Source: CAZXPA01 sp964642485
Lineage (GTDB): Bacteria > Patescibacteriota > Patescibacteriia > UBA2591 > UBA6264
NCBI GenBank assembly: GCA_964642485.1
Contig: CAZXPA010000016.1
Span: 1-13,628, forward strand
Reading direction: 5' to 3'
DNA length: 13,628 nt
In this document: positions 5,597 through 12,816 of the stretch, piece after piece
Layout of the letters: every line of letters begins with the position of its first letter
How positions within the stretch are numbered: the stretch's first letter is position 1
Translations under genes and position numbers: made by a program
Notes under the pieces: generated by a model
The model's database searches: none
The model's input: only the letters and a program-made list of their open reading frames with translations
Told to the model about the DNA's origin: nothing

Positions 5597-6952
5597 CTAT
5601 CCCTCTAGTTCTATACATCCCTCTATCCCCTCACTTGTTTCTATTATCACTAAATCTTTGATGCCAAGATTCTCAACTTTAAAATATATCCCTTTTTCAA
5701 GACTTTCGTCCTGAAAACAAGAACCTGTATTCTTTATCAGGCGTTCAAATAAAGATAAACTATTAGAAGCAAAAGTATATTTTTCATCTTGCCAAAGAAG
5801 AATCTCAAAGATTTCCTCACCCTCCCTTTCTAGAGAAAAATTGTCCTGCCAATGACGTAATTGGACGCCCTCGACTTTCTTGCTCTCAAAATTAAAAATA
5901 TCTGGATCAGCTATTAATTCAGTAAAACTCGACCCATCAGGCAAAAAGACCTGTTTTTCAATCGGCCACTGAAGAGATAAATCTACTTTAATTTTATTTT
6001 CTAAAAGGTCAAGTGATCTGCTCTGGGGAAAAATAAAGGCAAAGTTCAGTCCACCCCCAATCCAATCTCTGGTCTGAAAAGCTAGTCTTATCTTGGAGTT
6101 GAGATAATCATCAAAGTGCATAGATTGGGTGGGGGGTAAATCTAGTTTGAAGAATAAATTCTGAAGCTCTTGCCGATCCGCCCATTTCGAGTCGCGAAGC
6201 GAGTCAGGCGGGGACGACAAAATACTTATTCTGGCAAATCCACCTTTTGACCAATTAACGTCCTTGCCTCCCTTTAGAAAATTAACCAGTTGTTCAAAAT
6301 TAATATAACCTTGTCCCCAAATTGAAAGGTCTGATATTGAGGACAAAATTTTCTCTTTAATAGACTGGTCTTTTGTTAAAAAATCTCCTGATTGCTTGCG
6401 TTCAACAGAAAAAGGGTTATAAGAAACAGCCCAAACATGATTGTCTAATTCTTTAACAAAGAATTGCTCTAAGGATTTAATTAACAAAGAAGGGTCAGCC
6501 CATTTTTTTGTTTTTAAAAAAAGAATGATATCAATGTTTCCTTTTGAAAGTAAACCCTCTGCTAAATCTTGGGCCTGTGGCTCAGAATCTACCCCCGGAT
6601 TAAAATTATTAAACTGGAGCATAGATTTGGTGCGGGGTAAACCAACCAAACCAACCTCATCTAATAAAGGAATATTTTCTTTTTGAAGGCCTTTTCCTAT
6701 CAGAGCTAGATCAGAATCGCTTTGAGAAAAATCTTTTAACGTCTGACTAAACCATTGGCTGTTCACCCATTGATTGCCCTGATAACCAGACCAGCGAAGT
6801 CTATTTAAATCCAAATGTAAATAAAAAAAGGCGTTTTCTGGGACAAAACTAATTAAGCTGTCTGGCTGCCAATAAAAATAAGTAAATAAAACAAAAACCC
6901 CCACGAGAAAAACAATTAAGGTTAAAACCATTGTCCTTTGAACAGGCCTCAT
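5597..6952 (-). CDS. Membrane-anchored hypothetical protein (DUF3352-like)
   Basis: This is a 451-aa protein with a basic N-terminus, one membrane segment (about 8-27) and a long extracytoplasmic part that opens with SLISFVPENAFFYLHLDLNR (32-51). That opening resembles the start of DUF3352-type proteins, where P-x-x-A-x-x-Y-hydrophobic precedes a beta strand. There is no catalytic motif, lipobox or repeat domain. Residues about 246-262 (SSPPDSLRDSKWADRQE) are encoded by an unusually GC-rich stretch that looks like an in-frame repeat insertion. It is transcribed alone and divergently from rpsA. The minus-strand TTGACA at 7036-7031 may be its -35, but the matching -10 is poor. The function is unknown; the gene itself is convincing from its length and membrane anchor. 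Confidence 0.8.
   Translation of the reverse strand: MRPVQRTMVLTLIVFLVGVFVLFTYFYWQPDSLISFVPENAFFYLHLDLNRLRWSGYQGNQWVNSQWFSQTLKDFSQSDSDLALIGKGLQKENIPLLDEVGLVGLPRTKSMLQFNNFNPGVDSEPQAQDLAEGLLSKGNIDIILFLKTKKWADPSLLIKSLEQFFVKELDNHVWAVSYNPFSVERKQSGDFLTKDQSIKEKILSSISDLSIWGQGYINFEQLVNFLKGGKDVNWSKGGFARISILSSPPDSLRDSKWADRQELQNLFFKLDLPPTQSMHFDDYLNSKIRLAFQTRDWIGGGLNFAFIFPQSRSLDLLENKIKVDLSLQWPIEKQVFLPDGSSFTELIADPDIFNFESKKVEGVQLRHWQDNFSLEREGEEIFEILLWQDEKYTFASNSLSLFERLIKNTGSCFQDESLEKGIYFKVENLGIKDLVIIETSEGIEGCIELEG
6173..6216. repeat. GC-rich palindrome-like insertion within the 451-aa gene
   Basis: The segment contains CGCCC and GGCGGG ends around CGAGTCGCGAAGCGAGTC. It is far richer in G+C than the rest of the gene and free of stops in the gene's frame. 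It encodes a hydrophilic patch. It resembles small dispersed repeats of the kind that can settle in coding sequence. Confidence 0.45.
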
Positions 6953-7029
6953 AAAAACATCTGATTAAATTTTATCTAAAGAGTGTCTTAATCTTACAGA
7001 TTTAAATAGAAATTTCAAGTCTCAAGGGC

Positions 7030-7058
7030 TTGTCAACCTTTTATAAAGCCGCTATAAT
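7030..7058 (+). promoter_or_regulatory. Sigma70-like promoter for rpsA (and probably ftsH)
   Basis: TTGTCA (7030-7035), a 17-bp spacer and TATAAT (7053-7058): one mismatch in twelve to consensus. The predicted start is near 7065, giving a leader of about 120 nt. TTGTCAA also reads TTGACA on the other strand, so the divergent gene may share this site as its -35. Confidence 0.75.
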
Positions 7059-7076
7059 TAAGCATATCACTAATCA

Positions 7077-7171
7077 TACTAATTTTACCGCAAATTACTA
7101 CAAATATACGAATATTTATTTGTACAATTTGTGAGGTAAGTAAGGTCACAACCGAACGAACTAAATTAGTA
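7077..7171 (+). promoter_or_regulatory. Structured rpsA leader
   Basis: TACTAATTT (7077-7085) and AAATTAGTA (7163-7171) form a perfect 9-bp outer stem. It encloses an imperfect hairpin with arms ACCGCAAATTACTACAAATA (7087-7106) and TATTTGTACAATTTGTGAGGT, the latter ending at 7137. The structure covers most of the leader and stops 16 nt before the start codon. It may serve S1 autoregulation or may simply be an intergenic repeat. Confidence 0.45.
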
Positions 7172-7187
7172 ATTATTCGTATTCCTT

Positions 7188-8306
7188 ATGCAAGACCTAT
7201 TAAACAAAAAAGAATATCTTCAGTTAATAAAATCTTTACCCAAGATCAATGATTTAATTGAAGGAAAGGTTATTGAAATCGGTCGCAACGAAATCTATTT
7301 AGATATAAATGGCCTGACCACTGGCGTTGTTAGAGGGCCAGAGCTCTTTGATGAATCTGGTGATTTTTCCAACTTAAAAAAGGGCGACAAAATCCTAGCA
7401 ACTGTTATTGATTTAGAAAACGAGAAAGGATTAATTGAATTATCCTTTCGCCAGGCTAGCCATAAAAAAGCCTGGAATAACCTTGAAGAAATCACCAAAA
7501 AGGAAAAACCTTTATTAGTTAAGATAGCTGATGCTAACAGAGGCGGCTTAATTGTCCATTATGGAAAAATCCAAGGATTTTTACCAGTCTCTCAATTAAA
7601 GCCTGAACATTACCCACGAGTCGAAGCGGGTGATAAAAACAAAATCTTGGAAAAATTAAAAACCTTTGTTAGCAAGGAGATGTCGGTCAAAATTATTGCT
7701 CTTGATGAGAAAAGCGGAAAATTGATTGTTTCTGAAAAAGAAGTTGCTCCGATTGAAAAAAAAGCTATCTATAAGAAATATAAAATTGGAGATATTGTTC
7801 AAGGAAAAATTAGCGGCTTAGTTGATTTTGGTGCCTTTATTACTTTTGACAAAACTCAGGAAGGGCTGGTACATATTTCTGAATTAGCCTGGCAAAGAAT
7901 AGATCACCCGCAAGATATTGTAAAAACAGGGGACAAGGTAAAAGCAGAGATTATTGGAATCACTGAAGACGGCAAAATTTCTCTTTCCGTTAGAAGATTA
8001 CTTAAAGATCCCTGGAAAAGGGTAAAAGAAAAATATAAAGCCGGACAAGAAGTTAAGGGCAAAGTTTTAAAAGTTAATCCTTTTGGGCTTTTTGTCGAAC
8101 TAGACAGGGATATTCATGGACTGGCTCATATTTCAGAGCTATCGGACAAACCAATAAGAGATATTTCAAAAATCGCTAAAGCCGGCGATATTTTAAAGTT
8201 TAAAATCGTCTCTATTGAGCCTGAAGATCATCGACTAGGACTATCATTGGCTAAAGAACCTCCACGAAATACTAAGTCGTACGAAAATATAAAAAAAGAT
8301 GTTTAA
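7188..8306 (+). CDS. rpsA: 30S ribosomal protein S1 (four S1 domains)
   Basis: This 372-aa protein is made of four OB-fold S1 repeats at about 21-90, 105-182, 198-269 and 285-356. The last two are the most canonical: GDIVQGKISGLVDFGAFITF..EGLVHISEL (201-233) and GKVLKVNPFGLFVELDRDIHGLAHISEL (291-318). It binds mRNA on the small subunit and helps initiation. Four repeats, not the six of Escherichia coli, are common in Gram-positives and CPR. The start has no Shine-Dalgarno; upstream is a strong promoter and a structured leader. A 43-49-nt spacer leads into ftsH without an obvious terminator, so the two may be co-transcribed. An S1-domain RNA-binding protein outside the ribosome is the alternative, but the domain number favours rpsA. 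Confidence 0.92.
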   Translation: MQDLLNKKEYLQLIKSLPKINDLIEGKVIEIGRNEIYLDINGLTTGVVRGPELFDESGDFSNLKKGDKILATVIDLENEKGLIELSFRQASHKKAWNNLEEITKKEKPLLVKIADANRGGLIVHYGKIQGFLPVSQLKPEHYPRVEAGDKNKILEKLKTFVSKEMSVKIIALDEKSGKLIVSEKEVAPIEKKAIYKKYKIGDIVQGKISGLVDFGAFITFDKTQEGLVHISELAWQRIDHPQDIVKTGDKVKAEIIGITEDGKISLSVRRLLKDPWKRVKEKYKAGQEVKGKVLKVNPFGLFVELDRDIHGLAHISELSDKPIRDISKIAKAGDILKFKIVSIEPEDHRLGLSLAKEPPRNTKSYENIKKDV

Positions 8307-8355
8307 TTTAGTATTTTAGTAAATTTTTGTATTTAGTAGTAGAAACAAAGTGCTT

Positions 8356-11300
8356 ATGAAATCATTGTTAAAAAATCTCCTCATTTTTTTAATTGTCTTT
8401 TTAATTATCTCTGGAGTCTTTAGTTTATTGAATATTCAGGGCGAAAAAGCTGAAGAGGTTAGCCTGAATAAATTAGTCCAAGAAATCCAAGGAGAAAAAG
8501 TACAAGAAATTATTATTGAAGAAAACCGGCTAAACGTTCTCTTAATTGATGAAAGTCGCCAATTTGCATTTAAAGAAGAAAGTGAACCTTTGGTTAAATT
8601 ATTAAGCGACTATGGTGTTCCTTCTGAAAAACTATCCAAAATTTCCTTAAAAGTTAAAAGCATGAAGGGAAGAAACACCTTTTTTAATATTATTTTCNNN
8701 NNNNNNNCTCCTTATCCCTTTATTATTACTAATTGGTTTAATATATTTCTTTTCCAAACAAATGCGAGGCGCAGGAATGAAAGCTTTTAAATTTGGAGAA
8801 AGCCGGGCCAGAAAAATTAGCCCTCAAGACAAAAAAGTAAAAACTACCTTTAAAGATGTAGCTGGTGTCCAAGAAGCTAAAGAGGACTTAAGAGAAATAG
8901 TTGATTTTTTAAAAAACCCTAAGAAATACATTGCTTTAGGAGCTAAAATTCCTAAAGGAATTCTACTGGTAGGGCAACCGGGAACAGGTAAAACTTTAAT
9001 TGCAAGGGCTGTGGCAGGAGAAGCTAATGTGCCTTTCTTTCATATTTCTGGTTCAGAATTTATTGAGTTATTTGTCGGCGTCGGGGCATCAGTCAGTGGT
9101 GATACCCCTGTATTAATTAACAAACAAGGAAAAATTAAACTTTTATCAATTAAAGAGTTTGTTGATCAGTTTTATAAAAAAGGTCAGGGAGGATATAAAC
9201 CAATAAAAGGAATAAAAACTTTAGGATTTCAGAAAAAGAAAACGAATTTTAAGGGAATAAAAGAAGGCTCAAGAAAACAATTTTTTGGTGGAAGTGCCTG
9301 GCAAGAAATAAAAGGAATTTATCGCCACAAAGTAAATAAGATTTATGAAATTCACTATTTGGGTGGAACAATTAAAACAACCGACGATCACAGTATATTT
9401 GTTCGAGATAGAAACTTTATCTGCTCTAAAAAAGTATCTGAAATAAAGCCTGGAGATATATTGGTCAACCTTCCATTTAAGGTCAGGGGTACATTTATTC
9501 ATGGAATAGGAACAACCCATAAAATAAAAGCCCATCGATTCTCTCAAATGCTTATTGAAAAAGAAATTTCTATTTGGAATGAACAGGGGCAGGTGGAAAA
9601 AACTATGAGGAATTATATCTTTGCTTTACAGAATCGAGGAAAAATATATCAACATGAGATTGCTAAACAAATCGGCGTCTCGCAAATGACTGTTAGTAAT
9701 TGGCAAAGAAACATATATCAACCCTCATACCTCCAATTATCTTCTCGTTGGCAAGAAAAGCAAATTCCACAAAAAACAGAAATTACTCCCCAATTAATGA
9801 AACTTTTAGGATACTACACTGCTGAAGGCAGAAGGACTCCTTATATGCTACAATTTGTTTTTGGGTCTCACGAAAAAGATTTACATCAAGATTGTACTAA
9901 TTTAATGCGAGAAATTTTTGGAGTAGGTCCTCACCTAGAATATACAAAAGATAATACTTTACGTATCTCTTATTTCGGTAAAATCTTCGGAAATTTTTTT
10001 GAAAAACACTGCGGTAATGGTAGTAAAAATAAACACATTCCTAGTCTTCTGTGGGAATTGCCGAGAGAATTCTTTTTAGCCTATCTCGAGGGTTATGCTA
10101 AAGGTGATGGGTATACAACAAAAGACAATAAACTAAGCATCACTTCTGTTAGTCAACAGTTAATTAGAGAACTATCTTGGCTTTGCGCTATGCATGGTAT
10201 TAAGGCGGGGGTTAGAATATATCATCAAAAAGGTGGCAGAGTTATTAAAAACAAACCTTTACCAGAATTAGAATCATGGACTCTAATCATTGGAAAAACT
10301 AGCCATCCATTTATAACTAAAAGTAAATATCCTTGCCAGATCAAAAAACCTTACGTAAAAAAAGTTAATATCAAGCCGTATAACGGTTATGTTTACGATT
10401 TGTGCGGCTGTGAAAATGAAGCGTTCTTTGGTGGAGAAAAACCGGTTTTACTTCATAACAGCAGGGTACGGGATCTCTTTAATAAAGCGAAAAAGAATCT
10501 CCCGGCCATTGTTTTTATTGATGAGCTGGATGCTGTTGGTCGTCAGCGAGGTGCTGGCTTAGGCGGATCCCATGACGAAAGAGAACAAACTTTAAATCAA
10601 ATTTTAGTTGAGCTTGATGGCTTTGAGCCAAATATCGGCCTTTCTGTTCTTGCGGCAACCAACCGCCCTGACATTCTCGATCCAGCCCTTCTTAGACCTG
10701 GGCGATTTGACCGAAAAGTAATTCTTGACTTGCCAGATATTAAAGACAGAGAAGCTATTTTAAAAATTCATGCTCGAGGGAAACCGTTGGACTCAACGGT
10801 TAATCTTAAACAAATCGCTGCAAGAACCCCTGGCTTTACTGGAGCTGATTTAGAAAGCCTTTTAAATGAAGCTTCAATTTTAAGTGCTAAACGCAATAAA
10901 AAGAAAGTTGGCGTTTCAGAGATATTAGAAAGTGTTGAAAGAGTCCTCCTAGGTCCGGAAAGAAAAAGCCATCTTCTTTCAAAAAAGGAACGTCAAATTG
11001 TCGCCTTTCATGAAGCCGGTCATGCAGTGGTCAGCTATAACTTGCCAGGCTGTGACCCGGTTCAAAAAGTGTCTATTATTGCTCGCGGTCAAGCGGCTGG
11101 TTATACTATTAAAATGCCTGAACAAGAAAAATCCCTAAGGACAAAATCAGAGTTCTTAGACAATCTCAGCGCTTTATTGGGAGGATATACTGCTGAAGAG
11201 AAAACTTTTGGACAAGTAACAACTGGAGCAGCTAATGATCTGCGTCAGGCAACCCAATTAGCACGTAAATTAGTGACTGTATACGGAATGAGCAAAACTC

Positions 11301-11557
11301 TTGGTCCGAGAACTTTTGGTGAAAAAGAGGAGTTAATCTTCCTTGGCCGTGAAATTGCTGAAAGGAGAGATTATTCCGAAAAATTTGCCCAAACAATAGA
11401 CAAGGAAGTTTCTCAATTTATTAATCTCTGCTATAATAAAGCTAAGGGTATTCTAGAAAAGAATAAGAAAAAACTAGAAAGAGTTGCCCGTCTTTTATTA
11501 AAAAAGGAAACCTTAGAAAAGGAAGAATTCCTTAAAATAATGAAAGAAAAAACATAG
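8356..11557 (+). CDS. ftsH: ATP-dependent zinc metalloprotease FtsH, interrupted by an intein and an assembly gap
   Basis: FtsH is a hexameric membrane AAA+ protease. The first membrane span is at about 8371-8430, then an extracytoplasmic part, then the second span just after the gap (LLIPLLLLIGLIYFF from 8708). Walker A GQPGTGKT is at 8972-8995 (usually GPPGTGKT). The pore motif FVG is at 9071-9079, Walker B FIDELD near 10514, the second region of homology ATNRPDILDPALLRPGRFDR near 10654-10713, zinc site HEAGH at 11009-11023 and the third-ligand region TGAANDLRQAT near 11221-11253. An intein at 9089-10459 splits GVGA from SRVRDLF. Frame 1 before the gap and frame 2 after it cannot be joined by exactly ten bases, so the ten N's are a placeholder. 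Removing the intein leaves about 606 residues plus the gap, the family norm. GTG at 8350 is an alternative start. Confidence 0.93.
8698..8707. other. Assembly gap (10 N) inside ftsH
   Basis: Ten undetermined bases separate the extracytoplasmic part of FtsH (ending NTFFNIIF, whole codons to 8697) from the second membrane span (whole codons from 8708). A true length divisible by three is required, so the count of ten is arbitrary. Only a few residues seem missing compared with typical FtsH. Confidence 0.97.
9089..10459 (+). other. FtsH intein with LAGLIDADG endonuclease and helix-turn-helix
   Basis: This is a 457-aa in-frame protein insertion that should splice itself out. Block A is SVSGDTPVLI (1-10), with Ser1 as nucleophile. 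Block B, KTTDDHSIFV, has Thr98 and His101. Blocks F and G are YVYDLCGC and PVLLHN, ending His456-Asn457, followed by Ser+1 of the C-extein. The two LAGLIDADG motifs are LLGYYTAEG (239-247, acid Glu246) and LEGYAKGDG (333-341, acid Asp340), about 94 residues apart as in monomeric homing endonucleases. Both acids are present, so the nuclease may be active. Residues about 187-208 (YQHEIAKQIGVSQMTVSNWQ) look like a helix-turn-helix. The frame is open throughout and no splicing residue is lost. The insertion point is a highly conserved AAA+ segment of FtsH, typical of intein targets. Confidence 0.95.
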
Positions 11558-11583
11558 AATCAGTCTGTCAATCAACTATTAAC

Positions 11584-12492
11584 ATGAAGGCCTACTTAAA
11601 AACTTTATTTAAAGATTCCTGGAAAATTACCTGGCACAATCCTTATCTCTGGTTGTTCGGCCTTTTTGCCGCTTTTTTTGCCAATAATGAAATTAACCTA
11701 ATTATTGCCAATTTTAAGAGAATCAACAACTGGATAGACCAGCTAATTATTTTTAAGGCCCTTCAGTTACAATTTCAAAAAATCTTAAGCGCTTTCACTT
11801 CTTTATATTCTTTTAATTCTAAAGCTAGTTATAATTTAATCCTTACTGTTATTATTGCTCTTTTATTTCTTTATTTGTCTTTTCTTTCACAAATCGCCAT
11901 TATCTCTTCGGTTAAGCAACACCAGAACAAAAAACCTCTTTCTTTCCGTAAAGCCTGGCGAAAAGGTAAAAATTCTCTTTGGCCAGTAGTTGGGATCTAT
12001 GTTATTGCCCTTTTAGTTATCTATGGATTTTTGTCTTTTCTAGGCCTGTCTTTCTTTTATCAAATACACTTACCAATTGCCATCTATGTTATCTCTTTCC
12101 TGATATTAGGATTGCTTGTCTCCTTTATTTCCAGATTTGCTGTTTGTTTTGTTGTTTTAGAAAAAGAAAAAATCTTTAATTCAATTAAAAAGGGCTTTGC
12201 GTTTTTCTTTAAAAATTGGTTTATCACTGTTAAAACATCTGTTTATTTATCTTTAGTTGCTGTCCTGATTGGCTTAGGCCTGTTTTTAGTTTCTGTTGGC
12301 ACAGCAGTTCCTTTCTTAATTCTTATTGATCTGTTTTTACGGTTAAACTTAGTTTTAGGTTTTTGGTTGGTCTTTGTTTTTTGGACAATTCTTATAATTA
12401 CCTTCTTTTTAATCTTGGGCTCTATTTTTTCAGTCTGGCAATTTTCTGTCTGGACCTCACTTTTTCTTAAACTTCGTGCCGTGTCAAAATAA
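11584..12492 (+). CDS. Multi-span membrane protein of unknown function
   Basis: This 302-aa, very hydrophobic, Phe- and Leu-rich protein opens with KDSWKITWHNPYLWLFGLFA (10-29), a pattern common to a CPR membrane-protein group related loosely to glycerophosphodiester-phosphodiesterase membrane domains. About six membrane segments lie near 21-34, 84-108, 132-157, 164-191, 213-250 and 257-284. There is a basic cytoplasmic loop FRKAWRKGKNSLW (121-133) and an IKKGFAFFFKNW motif (201-212). No catalytic residues stand out. It begins 26 nt after ftsH and is probably co-transcribed with it. The inverted-repeat element begins 4 nt after its stop. It could be an FtsH substrate or partner by position only; that is speculation. 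Confidence 0.8.
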   Translation: MKAYLKTLFKDSWKITWHNPYLWLFGLFAAFFANNEINLIIANFKRINNWIDQLIIFKALQLQFQKILSAFTSLYSFNSKASYNLILTVIIALLFLYLSFLSQIAIISSVKQHQNKKPLSFRKAWRKGKNSLWPVVGIYVIALLVIYGFLSFLGLSFFYQIHLPIAIYVISFLILGLLVSFISRFAVCFVVLEKEKIFNSIKKGFAFFFKNWFITVKTSVYLSLVAVLIGLGLFLVSVGTAVPFLILIDLFLRLNLVLGFWLVFVFWTILIITFFLILGSIFSVWQFSVWTSLFLKLRAVSK

Positions 12493-12496
12493 GTAG

Positions 12497-12581
12497 ACCC
12501 TGTTAGAAAGTAGTTATTGTCTCTTTTTTTTGTATAAACCCAGAGGCTTAAAGACTAGTGGAAAAAACTTTCTAACAGGGT
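12497..12581. mobile_element. Short terminal-inverted-repeat (MITE-like) element, copy 2
   Basis: This 85-bp segment has perfect 15-bp ends, ACCCTGTTAGAAAGT (12497-12511) and its complement (12567-12581). The interior is unrelated to that of copy 1 at 4788-4870, which has nearly the same ends. TAG lies at both borders (12494-12496 and, overlapping the end, 12581-12583). It may also act as a transcript-end structure for the upstream gene. No protein is encoded. Confidence 0.55.
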
Positions 12582-12589
12582 AGAAAAAA

Positions 12590-12816
12590 TGTGGATAAAG
12601 AATAGATTTTTTAAATTATTAAAATTTTTCTAAACAATTAACAATTATTTCACCTTTTATCCATCTTTTTTCCTGCTTTATCTACTATTTTTATTAAGCT
12701 TTATAACTTAAATTTCTTGTTTTCCTCTTTTCCAATCCTTTCTCCACTTCTTTATTACTATTACTATTAAATTATATATAAGATATATAATAAGTTAAAT
12801 TAATTAATATAAGTTT
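12590..12816. other. Candidate replication origin (oriC-like) upstream of dnaN
   Basis: A perfect DnaA box (TTATCCACA on the minus strand) lies at 12590-12598. Degenerate boxes on the plus strand are TTATCCATC (12657-12665), TTATCTACT (12678-12686) and TTCTCCACT (12740-12748), each 7 of 9. Three bases after the last, six consecutive triplets TTA TTA CTA TTA CTA TTA (12752-12769) match the DnaA-trio pattern (3'-[G/A]AT-5' on the complement). A very AT-rich stretch to 12816 follows. This box-trio-AT order is the bacterial basal unwinding layout, and dnaN begins directly after. dnaA itself is not in the window. Together with the inverted-repeat element this accounts for the 324-bp spacer. Confidence 0.5.

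Noticed and set aside
5232..5714. Open frames of 100 and 66 aa in the spacer after the DksA-like gene
   Set aside because: They are made of translated AT-rich repeats (NNKQLTIN-type text) and overlap a promoter or the 451-aa gene.
7031..7036. TTGACA on the minus strand as a full promoter for the 451-aa gene
   Set aside because: The -35 is perfect, but the best -10 (TTCTAT) is 19 bp away, so it was mentioned without its own entry.
8762..8790. ATG at 8762 as the true ftsH start
   Set aside because: Sequence before it in the same frame encodes the second membrane span directly after the gap, and a perfect FtsH N-terminus lies upstream in the other frame. The 8762 start is an artefact of the N's.
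9269..9547. 92-aa frame antisense within the intein
   Set aside because: It is a shadow of the intein coding strand with no promoter or recognisable motif.
12524..12531. T-run after the 302-aa gene as an intrinsic terminator
   Set aside because: No stable GC-rich stem directly precedes the run; it lies inside the inverted-repeat element.
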